Shown piece after piece: positions 9,116 to 17,356 of a stretch of 64,000 nt of DNA (the stretch's first letter is position 1; each line of letters begins with the position of its first letter). Source of the stretch: Myxococcota bacterium (lineage in GTDB: Bacteria > Myxococcota > JAJVIH01). Location of the stretch: NCBI GenBank assembly GCA_022072125.1, contig JAJVIH010000039.1, forward strand, positions 1 to 64,000, given 5' to 3'. Under the pieces are notes generated by a model. It worked only from the letters and a program-made list of their open reading frames with translations. It did no database searches and was not told the origin of the DNA. Position numbers and translations under genes: made by a program.

Positions 9116-12100
9116 CTATTTCTTCTCCGGCGGAGCGGACACGTTCAGCACGAAGTTGGTGCTGGAACCCTGTTTGTCCGGGAAATACATCAGCGAACCG
9201 ATGGCGGGCATGATCTGGTACGATCCGGGAATCTGCGCGCGCAGCACGGTGCGGTAGGTATTGCGCGTCTCCCAAAGTTCGCCCAGGAAGAACACCGCCT
9301 TTTCATCGCGGAGTTCGCGCTGCGGGTTGTACATCCACCGGTTGTAGGTTCCGGCGGTCACAGAATTTTCGATCACATAATCCGCGTCGTTCTTCACCGG
9401 TTCAAAGCCCGACGGGAAGTGGTCTTCCAGCATGAAGTACTCCACGTTGGCGGGGCCTTTGACCCGCACCTCGGACTGTATCTCGTCGCCGGTCTGGATG
9501 GTGTCGCCGTTCTTCAACGGCGTGCGGGCGTGTACGAGTTTGCCGCCGCGCTTCACCGGCGAGAGTTTGTAGAAGAACCGTTCCACCGCGAAGCCGCTTT
9601 CGATGGGCCGCATGGCGTCTTCCATGGTGTAGTACTCCAGGCTGCCGGAGACATTCAGAACGCCCTTTCCGGATTTGTTGACCGTCAGGCTGTTGGCGCC
9701 GGGTTTGAGCGCGGAGCGGGGAACCTGGAAACGCACCGGCGAGAGCGGTCCCGCGCCGGGCAGGGGAGACAGGGACTGTCCATTGAGCGCCACGTTGCCC
9801 GTGGGGCGATTCTCCAGTTCCTTGCTGGTCTCCACGTATTCGATGAGGGCGATGACGGCGTTCGCGGTGTCGCGGGTGGATTTCCAGTGGTTGGCGCCCA
9901 CGCGCCGCTCCAGCAGCCACTGCACCGACCCGGAGGCTTCCTTCAGCTTCGGGCCGCCGCGCATCAGCGTGCGCACCGCGAAGGATGTGGTTTCCACCGG
10001 GTCATCCTGCCAGTGGACCAGCCCGGTTTCCGTGGGATCTTCCCAGTACAACTGGCCGCCGCGGTTCTTCGCCTGCGCCAGGATTTCCTTTTCCAGTTCC
10101 TCCACCGGCGGCTGGTTCCGGACCCGGTGCATCGCCACCGCCAGCATGGCGCGCGCATGGGAGTTGAGCTTCAGTTCGTTGCGTTTGGCGTAAAGCCCGT
10201 CGAGTTCCTTGACATCCGCTTGCGGCGTATGGGCCAGCGCGTAGGCCATGAACACGCGGGTGGACGGCGGCAGTTTGACGTTCTGCAACTGCTGGCGCAG
10301 GTTTTCGATGCCGCGCCGGTAGATGTCATCGTTGACTTCAAAGCCCGATTCGCGCGCGACGCTGAGCCCATACACCACGTAGGCGGTCATGTACGGATGG
10401 GTGGGATCGTTTTCCCACCAGCCCCAGCCGCCATCGCCATGCTGAAAATTGTACAGGCGCTTGAGACCTTTCTGGGTCATCACCGGAATTTCCTTCGCCA
10501 GCTTTTCATTCTGGATTTTCAGACGTTCCAGCGCTTTCCAGGCGATCAGGTTGGGTAAAAAGCGGCTCATGGTCTGCTCCACGCAGCCATAGGGGTAGCC
10601 CACCAGGTAATCAATCGCGCCCAGCGCGGCCGCAGCCACCGAAGGCGCCAGTTCGATGCGCAGGCTTCCGGTTCCTTCCACCACATTGGCGGGCAAATCC
10701 CAGGTCAGGGTGGCGGATTCGCCGTCCTCCGCCAGCGCGGCGGCGTGCGTCACCACCTGCCGGGCGCCATAGGGCAGCACGGGCACGCGCAACTCCATGC
10801 CGTCGCTTTCATCCTGCGCCAGCGCCTTGATGGTGATGATCGCCTCGCCGGGCCGCGATGCGCTGACTGGAAAATCCACCGCCTTTTCCCCCTTTGGCGG
10901 CAGCGCGAAGACGGATTTGACCTCGCCGGCGGTTTCCAGCCCCTTCACGTCCAGCGACAATTGCACCTGCTGCTCGTTGGGCAGGTAGTTGTGAACGATG
11001 GCGGTCAGGGTGGATTTGTCGCGCTGGCGGAAAAAGCGCGGGGTTTCCAGGCGCGCCATCAGGTTTTTCCGGGCGATGAATTTGCTCCTGGCCTCGCCCA
11101 CGCGGGTGTCCGCGGTGATCACCCGGGCGGTGAGCCGCCAGGTGGTCAGGTTGTCCGGCGCCTGAAAGCGGATTTTCGCCTTGCCATCGGGGCCCGTGGT
11201 CACGGCGGCTTCCCAGTGGGCCGTGTCCTTGAAATTCTTGCGGATGGTGACCGGGGCGGTATCCCTGTTCTTGTCGCTGGCGACAGCGCGCGCCGCCCAG
11301 TCGGGAAATTTTTTCTCCCCGCGCGACTGGCTGTTGATCCAGAAGTACCCGGCAGTGAAGGTCGCCACCTGGTTACCGGCCCGCGCGTAGAAGAATTTTC
11401 TCAGATCCTCCAGCGTGTCGGGAACAATCGCATACACGGCTTCATCCACCACGCTCAGGGACACCTCGGCGGGAACGCCCGCGCCCTTGTGATCCAGCGT
11501 GACGATCTCCACCTCCACCTCCTCGCCGGGTTTGTAGGTGTCCTTCGCCGCGCGCGCGCTGACCGTGAGGAACCGTTCCTCGGGCGGAATGATCAGCATC
11601 TTTTCACCCGCCAGCGAGGATTTTCCGGAGAAGGTCTGCGCCTTGACGAATACATTGGGCTGGTATTGTTCGAGCACGTCCAGTTCCAGCGCGATGGCGC
11701 CGTCGCTGGCGCGCACCGGAATCACCTGGTGCAGCATGGCGCCTTCGATGGTGACCAGAAACCAGGCGTCTTTCTGGTTGCTCATGGCGATCAGCCGCGC
11801 CTTGCCGCCGGGTTTGTAGGCCGCCTTGTCCAGGATCAGCGAAAGCTGCTGATCGTTCCTGTTGTAGCGCCAGGAAGACGAATATACCCAAAGGCTCACG
11901 GAATCCGAGGTCAGGCGGCCCTTGTCGTCCTTGAACTGCGCCTCGGCGAGATAATACCCGGCCTTTTCCAGTTTGATGGCCACCTCCGCCTCGCCGCTGG
12001 CCGGAACATTCACGTTGATGCGCCGCACCTCCGTTTCCCTGTAATCCTTTCCAGTCCACTCGCGGCTCTTCAGGATGATGACCGCGGCGCCTCCCACCAT

Positions 12101-13774
12101 CTGCTCATCGTGGTCGCGAACGCGGAGCTTCAGCCGCGCGTCATCGCCCGGTTGATAGGACCATTGATCCGCCTGGATGGTCAGCCAGCGGCTGGCGCGA
12201 AAGACCTTGAAGGTGGCGGAGCCGCTGATTTGGCGGCGGGAAACGTCGGTGACCCGCACCTCCACGCGGTACACGGAGTCTTCCCCGGGGTTGCCAGGCT
12301 TGAAGCTGAAGTTGTATTTGCCGTCGCCATCCAGCTTGACGGATTCAATGTCCTGTTCGAGCGACCAGTCGTACCACGACCATCCGTCCTCGCCTTCAAA
12401 ATACCAGTCGTAGCCGAAGTCAGCCCACCATGGCCGGTAGAAGCGCTTGCGGTAGATATAGACCTGCGCCGATCCGGCGGTCACCGGTTCGCCGAAGTAA
12501 TAGCGGGCGTCGCCTTCCACTTTCACGGTTTCGCCGATGATGGCGGTTTTCACCGCGGGCCTGACCGACACCTCAAATTCGGGCTTCTTGTATTCCTCCA
12601 CCGCGAATTCGCCGGTATAGGTCTGATCCCGGTAGCGGGCTTCGATTTCGTACATGCCCAGCGGCGCTTCCTCGTTGAGGGTCAGGCTGCCGCTCAGGGT
12701 TCCCGCGGCGGAAAGCGGTTGGGAGGCGGAAAAAATCTCGCCGCGCCGGCTGTCGTAGACCTTGATCTGGATGGTTTCGCCCGGGTCCACCAGGTATTTG
12801 CCGTCTTCGCGGCGGCGGAACAGCCCCTTGAAATACACGGCGTGCCCGGGCCTGTACACCGGACGGTCGGTGTACAGGAAGACCCGTTTTTTCGACCAGG
12901 AATCGCCGTAATAATATGGATTGCCCATCACCAGTTGGCTGTCTTTTTCCACCCCCACGTAGACCTGCTCGTAATCCTCGCCGCCTTCCGCTGGCGGGGT
13001 GTTTTCCCGCATGGGAATTTCGCACAAGCCGGTGTCTCCGGTTTTGCATTCGAGAATCCGCTTGTCGCCCACATGGGCCCGCCAGGTCATCACCCGCGCC
13101 CCGGCCACGGGCTGGCCGGTCACGCCATCGGTGACGAAGATCACCGAACGTTTGGCGTCGCGTTTGTGGATGAAGCGCAGGTTGCTGACCATCAGCACGG
13201 TCGAGGCGATATGTCCCGCCTGCACGCCTTCGATGATGTAGAACCCGGCCTTGACCTCCAACGGGATTTTTTCGCTCCAGCTTTTGTCCTTCGAGGTCTC
13301 CAGCTTCCACTGTTTGACCAGTTCATGCTCCTTTAGGATGGGGTACTCGGGAATCCCCGCCGGCCGTGGCGGGTCCGATGGCGAGGCGCGCACGCCCAGT
13401 TTGTCGCCGACCTCGATGCGCGATTGCGGACTGAAAATATCGCGGGCGGCGCGGCGGAACTCGAACACCATGCGCTTCTTCAGCAGGGTCATGGCGTCGC
13501 CGGGATCGGTGACCTCGTACTGGTTGTTGGTCACCGGATTGTGCGGCGAACTCTGGTTGACCATGAATCCCAGCGGGTCTTTCACCCGGTAGAGCCGGAA
13601 TTCAATCGGCTTGCTCTTGTCGCGGTGCAATTCGAAATGGGGCTTGTCATCCTCGAAGAAAATCTGGCCCGTGCTCATGGAGAAACCGGCCCAGGCGGAC
13701 GGCGCGGCCAGCAGAACGGCAGCGGCGGCCAGACAGGAGAAGCTGCGGAAGATCATGAGGAACCCCAGGTTCAT
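9116..13774 (-). CDS. Bacterial alpha-2-macroglobulin (YfaS-like), thioester form
   Basis: 1552 residues, with an N-terminal signal sequence (hydrophobic core LAAAAVLLAAP, cleavage near AWA|GF). No lipobox Cys is evident, so it is probably periplasmic. Multiple macroglobulin beta-sandwich domains are followed by the alpha-2-macroglobulin core and a thioester domain whose GCVEQT motif lies at about residue 1063; the Cys and Gln form the internal thioester. These proteins trap proteases that enter the periplasm. An alternative start is ATG 13756. The upstream gene is a DUF1175 protein 9 nt away, the partner found beside yfaS-type genes. No pbpC gene is present. Confidence 0.9.
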   Translation of the reverse strand: MNLGFLMIFRSFSCLAAAAVLLAAPSAWAGFSMSTGQIFFEDDKPHFELHRDKSKPIEFRLYRVKDPLGFMVNQSSPHNPVTNNQYEVTDPGDAMTLLKKRMVFEFRRAARDIFSPQSRIEVGDKLGVRASPSDPPRPAGIPEYPILKEHELVKQWKLETSKDKSWSEKIPLEVKAGFYIIEGVQAGHIASTVLMVSNLRFIHKRDAKRSVIFVTDGVTGQPVAGARVMTWRAHVGDKRILECKTGDTGLCEIPMRENTPPAEGGEDYEQVYVGVEKDSQLVMGNPYYYGDSWSKKRVFLYTDRPVYRPGHAVYFKGLFRRREDGKYLVDPGETIQIKVYDSRRGEIFSASQPLSAAGTLSGSLTLNEEAPLGMYEIEARYRDQTYTGEFAVEEYKKPEFEVSVRPAVKTAIIGETVKVEGDARYYFGEPVTAGSAQVYIYRKRFYRPWWADFGYDWYFEGEDGWSWYDWSLEQDIESVKLDGDGKYNFSFKPGNPGEDSVYRVEVRVTDVSRRQISGSATFKVFRASRWLTIQADQWSYQPGDDARLKLRVRDHDEQMVGGAAVIILKSREWTGKDYRETEVRRINVNVPASGEAEVAIKLEKAGYYLAEAQFKDDKGRLTSDSVSLWVYSSSWRYNRNDQQLSLILDKAAYKPGGKARLIAMSNQKDAWFLVTIEGAMLHQVIPVRASDGAIALELDVLEQYQPNVFVKAQTFSGKSSLAGEKMLIIPPEERFLTVSARAAKDTYKPGEEVEVEIVTLDHKGAGVPAEVSLSVVDEAVYAIVPDTLEDLRKFFYARAGNQVATFTAGYFWINSQSRGEKKFPDWAARAVASDKNRDTAPVTIRKNFKDTAHWEAAVTTGPDGKAKIRFQAPDNLTTWRLTARVITADTRVGEARSKFIARKNLMARLETPRFFRQRDKSTLTAIVHNYLPNEQQVQLSLDVKGLETAGEVKSVFALPPKGEKAVDFPVSASRPGEAIITIKALAQDESDGMELRVPVLPYGARQVVTHAAALAEDGESATLTWDLPANVVEGTGSLRIELAPSVAAAALGAIDYLVGYPYGCVEQTMSRFLPNLIAWKALERLKIQNEKLAKEIPVMTQKGLKRLYNFQHGDGGWGWWENDPTHPYMTAYVVYGLSVARESGFEVNDDIYRRGIENLRQQLQNVKLPPSTRVFMAYALAHTPQADVKELDGLYAKRNELKLNSHARAMLAVAMHRVRNQPPVEELEKEILAQAKNRGGQLYWEDPTETGLVHWQDDPVETTSFAVRTLMRGGPKLKEASGSVQWLLERRVGANHWKSTRDTANAVIALIEYVETSKELENRPTGNVALNGQSLSPLPGAGPLSPVRFQVPRSALKPGANSLTVNKSGKGVLNVSGSLEYYTMEDAMRPIESGFAVERFFYKLSPVKRGGKLVHARTPLKNGDTIQTGDEIQSEVRVKGPANVEYFMLEDHFPSGFEPVKNDADYVIENSVTAGTYNRWMYNPQRELRDEKAVFFLGELWETRNTYRTVLRAQIPGSYQIMPAIGSLMYFPDKQGSSTNFVLNVSAPPEKK

Positions 13775-13783
13775 GAATGGGCG

Positions 13784-14566
13784 TCAACGCACACGATACT
13801 CCAGAATATGGAAACGGTACACCCCCAGAAAATACGGGTTGGAGCCGCGCGGCCGCCACTCCCGGCGCGGATGGCGCATCAGATCTTCCACCGGAATCCA
13901 CTTGACCAGGCCGGGACCGCTTCCATCTGGTCCGGTGTGGTAGACGACGCCCTGTTCCTCCGGCCGCCGCCGCCCATGGGCGCCGGTGTGGATCATCACG
14001 TGGGCGCGGCTGCCGCTTCCAGCGGGATTGCGGAAGAACAGCAGGTCTCCCGGCAGGGCGTCGCGGACGGAACGGCTGACCCGGAAGGTGTTGCGTGCGA
14101 TCAGGGTCTCCGCGTCGGCGAAGGCCGAGAACGCCCTGGGGTGGTCTTCGCCCCGTACGCGGAACGGCCGGTCGCCCACCAGCGGCAGATCGGGAAAGCG
14201 GTAGCGGGCGACATCGTGCGGAGGCGGGTCAACCAGCGGGCTGCCCAGCTTTCGCCGCCATTCCAGATCATGGGCGGCCAGGGCTTCCTTGTAGGCGAAG
14301 CGGACCAGACCCGCGCAGTCACGCTGGTTTTCATTCCAGTGATCGCTCATGCGCCGGGCCTGGGATATGGCGATGGAGATCATCCATCCGCGGAAGGCTT
14401 CGCGATCCTCGATGCTGGTCAATTCCAGGGCGTCGGGCAGGCCATCGCGATCCAGGTCCTCCCACGGGATTCCGGCGGCGGCCACGGGCGCGGCGATCAG
14501 CGCGAGGCAGAGCGCCAGAACAGTCTGGATTCGTTTGAACCATTCCATGCGGGTTTTCCGGCGCAT
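13784..14566 (-). CDS. DUF1175 (YfaT-like) secreted NlpC/P60-like protein
   Basis: 260 residues with a signal peptide (LALCLALIAAPVAAA). A DCAGLVRF segment supplies a candidate catalytic Cys and HVMIHTG a candidate His, with the GDLLFF strand between, a layout shared with NlpC/P60-type cysteine hydrolases. DUF1175 genes typically sit beside yfaS-type macroglobulins, and here the pair is separated by 9 nt and clearly co-transcribed. A role in trimming peptidoglycan or processing proteins near the macroglobulin is inference. An internal Met 18 nt downstream (14548) is another possible start. Confidence 0.75.
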   Translation of the reverse strand: MRRKTRMEWFKRIQTVLALCLALIAAPVAAAGIPWEDLDRDGLPDALELTSIEDREAFRGWMISIAISQARRMSDHWNENQRDCAGLVRFAYKEALAAHDLEWRRKLGSPLVDPPPHDVARYRFPDLPLVGDRPFRVRGEDHPRAFSAFADAETLIARNTFRVSRSVRDALPGDLLFFRNPAGSGSRAHVMIHTGAHGRRRPEEQGVVYHTGPDGSGPGLVKWIPVEDLMRHPRREWRPRGSNPYFLGVYRFHILEYRVR

Positions 14567-14888
14567 GAAGTTCCGCGGGTGGAGCCGGCCGCTGGGTTTT
14601 TCCCGGTTCCGGGGTCCGCCGGCCTCAACCAGACGGCTTCAGATGAGCCCCTGCGAACCGCAATCCTGGCGTCCGTGGCGCCGCCCCTTTCCATCGCCTG
14701 CGCGATGGAAAGGACGGTTCATGCCGGTTGCACCTTGCAATGCGATACGCCATCCTTACCCGCTCCACACGGCGTGGGAAGGGATGGCCGTGAAGCGGCC
14801 CAGGTGAGATTCATGCAAAGCGGCTTGACTCTGACCGGGGCCAGACATCATGCGGGCGGCATCACCCATCCAACGGGCTGAAAACGGA
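14567..14888. other. 322-nt intergenic region between two minus-strand genes
   Basis: I see no convincing gene. It contains a perfect 12-bp inverted repeat (14686-14697 with 14702-14713, 4-nt loop) and otherwise unremarkable sequence. The promoter of the DUF1175-macroglobulin pair should lie in the left part, but I could not pick a clear -35/-10 pair. Confidence 0.6.
14686..14713. repeat. Perfect 12-bp hairpin without T-tract
   Basis: Arms CCTTTCCATCGC and GCGATGGAAAGG enclose a 4-nt loop. It lies 176 nt past the PP2C stop codon and 120 nt before the DUF1175 start on the minus strand. No run of T follows on either strand, so a standard rho-independent terminator is not supported. It could be a U-less terminator, a processing site or a dispersed repeat unit. 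Confidence 0.55.
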
Positions 14889-16196
14889 TCAATTCCCTTC
14901 GGAGCCCTTGGGCTCGTTCGAGAAATCGTTTTCATCCACCTCGAAGAGCAGCTTGTTGCCTTCCTGCAGGTCTTCCAGCTTGTCCTTGACGCCCGAGAGT
15001 TCTTCGTTGGTGGCGCGCAGGCGGTCATTCAGCACCTGGCAGAAGGACCACAGCAGCTTGACCGCCAGTTGGGGCTCGCGCCGCAGCAACGGATAGAAGT
15101 CGCCGCGCCGGATCACCATGGTCTTGCAGGCCTGCTCGGCGCGGACGGTCGCCGAACGCGGCGCATTGTCAATCAGCGCCATTTCACCGAAGTGTACGCC
15201 GCGGTCCAGGGTGGTGATCAGGCGGGTGTCCTTCAGGATCTGCACCCGCCCGGCGAGGATGATGAACATCTCGTCGCCAAAGGTGTTCTCCTGGATGATG
15301 ACCTCGCCAGAACCAAAGGCCCGCAGGGTCACGATATTCAGCACCTTCATCAGTTCCTTGTAGGTCAGGTGCTTGAACAGAGGAATGCGCCGCAGCACTT
15401 CCATCTTGCGGGCGACGTTGATGTCGCTGGAGACCGGGGCGCCGCCGACGTTGAGCACGACCGCGGTGATATTGTCCTTGCCGCCGCGCTCGTTGGCGAT
15501 ATCCGCCAGCACCTTGGGCAGGTTGGCGGGGGTTTGCGCGCCAGCCAGTTGGCCCAGCTCAGCCGGGTCGAGATAACCGTGCAGGCCATCGGAGCAGAGC
15601 AGGTAGATATCGCCCGCCATCATTTCAAAATGGAGGGTGTCCACCTGCACGAATTCCTGGAAGCCGACCGCGCGGGTGATCACGTTGGCGTAGGGCGCGT
15701 GCTCGGCCTCTTCGCGGGTGATCATGCCCTTCTTGAGCTGTTCGGCGACCAGCGAATGGTCTTCCGTCAACTGATGCACCTGTCCTTGCCGGACCAGGTA
15801 GATGCGCGAATCGCCCACGTGGGCCATGACCGCGTTTTCGCCCATCACCAGCATCATGACGACGGTGGTGCCCATGCCCTTCTTGTTGGGATCGGTGCGG
15901 GCCATGTCGTAAATGGCGGCGCAGGCCTGCTCGATGCTGCGCTCCACCAGCTTGAGGACCTGCGTGCGGTTGGTGAACGACGGATCGTCCACGTATTTTT
16001 TCACCGCGGCCTGGTTCTTGGAGATGGTCTCGTGGATGACCTGGGCGCATTTCTGGCTGGCGATCTCGCCCGCGGCGTGACCGCCCATGCCGTCACAGAC
16101 GACGTACAGGCCGAGTTCGTTGTCTACAAAGTAGAAATCTTCGTTATGCTTGCGTTTGCGGCCAACGTCGGTATGGCCTGCCGCGACAATTTGCAT
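14889..16196 (-). CDS. PP2C-type Ser/Thr protein phosphatase fused to a cyclic-nucleotide-binding domain
   Basis: 435 residues. Residues 1-245 form a full bacterial PP2C (Stp) domain with all metal motifs: HTDVGRKRKHNED, CDGMGGHAAGE, HVGDSRIY, SDGLHG and GGKDNIT. Residues ~260-390 are a cNMP-binding domain with intact FGEMALIDNAPRSAT cassette. A short predicted coiled coil (NEELSGVKDKLEDLQEG) and an acidic tail close the protein. Cytosolic. It should dephosphorylate phospho-Ser/Thr proteins with a nucleotide-controlled output. SD: ACGGAG upstream of the ATG. No Hanks-type kinase is visible in the window; the FHA protein nearby is a possible phospho-Thr reader. Confidence 0.9.
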   Translation of the reverse strand: MQIVAAGHTDVGRKRKHNEDFYFVDNELGLYVVCDGMGGHAAGEIASQKCAQVIHETISKNQAAVKKYVDDPSFTNRTQVLKLVERSIEQACAAIYDMARTDPNKKGMGTTVVMMLVMGENAVMAHVGDSRIYLVRQGQVHQLTEDHSLVAEQLKKGMITREEAEHAPYANVITRAVGFQEFVQVDTLHFEMMAGDIYLLCSDGLHGYLDPAELGQLAGAQTPANLPKVLADIANERGGKDNITAVVLNVGGAPVSSDINVARKMEVLRRIPLFKHLTYKELMKVLNIVTLRAFGSGEVIIQENTFGDEMFIILAGRVQILKDTRLITTLDRGVHFGEMALIDNAPRSATVRAEQACKTMVIRRGDFYPLLRREPQLAVKLLWSFCQVLNDRLRATNEELSGVKDKLEDLQEGNKLLFEVDENDFSNEPKGSEGN

Positions 16197-16403
16197 GGCG
16201 CTGCTCCGTCGCAGGGAATGACCGGGTCAAAATCAATCGGACGCTTCGGTCATGTCATACATTGGGGTGCGCTTTCCGGTCAAACCACCCGGTTTCATCC
16301 CCAAATACATGGGACTTCTCCGCTTCCGTTCCAGGCGGGATGATCCGATTGGGGCCCCGTCTATACCAGGCGAAGTCCGCCAGCCCCTAAAGACAGAAAT
16401 GCA

Positions 16404-17339
16404 TCAATCTGGAACATTGTTGTTTCCGCCTGCCTCCGGCCCCCGCACAGCCATGAGAGCAGCGGCCCAAGGCGGCGGCGGGGCTTCGACCCGCACCCAT
16501 TCGCCGCCGGCCGGGTCTTGAAAGCCCAGCTTCCAGGCGTGCAGCAGATGGGGGGGCGGACCCGGCCCCCCATACAGGCTGTCGCCGGCAATTGGATGGC
16601 CGGACAGCGCCAGGTGGGCGCGAATCTGGTGCCGGTAACCGGTGGGGATGCGCACCTCGGCCAGCGTGCGATCCTCCGTTTGAACCAGGGGACGGACCAC
16701 GCTCACCAGCCCGGGTCCATGGCCGCAGGCCCGCACCTTGCGCGGATCGGACGGGTCGGTTTCCAGCGGCTGATGGATTTCCATCGCCTTCAGCCTGCCT
16801 GCCGCCAGGGCCAGATAGATTTTTTCAACGGTTTTTTTCTCGAACTGGCCGCGCAGGTGTTCAAACGCGGCGCGGGTCTTCGCCGCCAGCAACACGCCGC
16901 TGGTATCCACGTCCAGCCGGTGCAGCAGACCGGCGTCGCGGGGGGAAAATCCCGCCTGTTCAATGCCGGGGTAGCGGGCGGCCAGGGCGTTGGCGACGGT
17001 TCCTGTTTCGCCCGGCCGCAAGGGTTGCGAAGCCATCCCGGCGGTTTTGTTCACCACCGCCCAGTCCGGGGTCTCCCGCAGGATGTCCAGGACGAGATTG
17101 TGGTCCGGCGCCGCGCCGCCGGGGAGCACGCGCCAGCTTACCCGGTCGCCGTGGCGCGCCCGGTCGCCTTTCTGGGCCTTGCGCCCGTTGATGCGGACCA
17201 GTCCTTCCGCGCAGATCGCCGCGGCGGCCCGGACGGAAGCCGCCGCTCCCCAGCTGTGCAAAAGCTGATCGAGACGGCGTCCGTCCTCCTCCAGGAGCAC
17301 GGCCCGTTCCAGCGTCTCTTGAACCGGCGCTCCGCTCAT
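16404..17339 (-). CDS. RluA/RluD-family pseudouridine synthase
   Basis: 311 residues from ATG 17339; an upstream ATG at 17387 would overlap the divergent lipoprotein gene by 31 nt. An N-terminal S4 RNA-binding domain (RRLDQLLHSW ... GLVRINGRK) precedes the catalytic domain with HRLDVDTSG, whose second Asp is the nucleophile for uridine isomerisation. The late motif YRHQIRAHLALSGHPIAGD is also typical. The target (23S rRNA or tRNA) cannot be told. The gene lies head-to-head with the WD40 lipoprotein, leaving only 17 nt between the chosen starts. Confidence 0.88.
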   Translation of the reverse strand: MSGAPVQETLERAVLLEEDGRRLDQLLHSWGAAASVRAAAAICAEGLVRINGRKAQKGDRARHGDRVSWRVLPGGAAPDHNLVLDILRETPDWAVVNKTAGMASQPLRPGETGTVANALAARYPGIEQAGFSPRDAGLLHRLDVDTSGVLLAAKTRAAFEHLRGQFEKKTVEKIYLALAAGRLKAMEIHQPLETDPSDPRKVRACGHGPGLVSVVRPLVQTEDRTLAEVRIPTGYRHQIRAHLALSGHPIAGDSLYGGPGPPPHLLHAWKLGFQDPAGGEWVRVEAPPPPWAAALMAVRGPEAGGNNNVPD

Positions 17340-17348
17340 CACTATAGT
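17319..17348 (+). promoter_or_regulatory. Promoter for the WD40 lipoprotein (predicted leaderless)
   Basis: TTGAAC at 17319-17324, an 18-nt spacer, then TATAGT at 17343-17348. The lipoprotein ATG is 8 nt past the -10 box and no SD is present, so transcription would begin at or beside the start codon. The -35 lies inside the divergent synthase gene. Confidence 0.45.
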
Positions 17349-17356
17349 GCCGGGCG

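Noticed and set aside
6732-9275. 847-codon open frame on the minus strand opposite the helicase gene
   Set aside because: It is a mirror frame of high-GC codon use. The protein has no domain, and the opposite strand carries Walker and Fe-S motifs.
10745-13336. 863-codon frame on the plus strand opposite the macroglobulin gene
   Set aside because: Same shadow effect; the macroglobulin thioester and signal peptide on the other strand are decisive.
14686-14713. Perfect hairpin as a rho-independent terminator
   Set aside because: No T-run on either strand, so kept only as a repeat.
14720-14745. Sigma54 promoter (GG-N10-GC) near GGTTGCACCTTGC
   Set aside because: The GG-to-GC spacing is 9 nt, not 10, and flanking consensus is missing.
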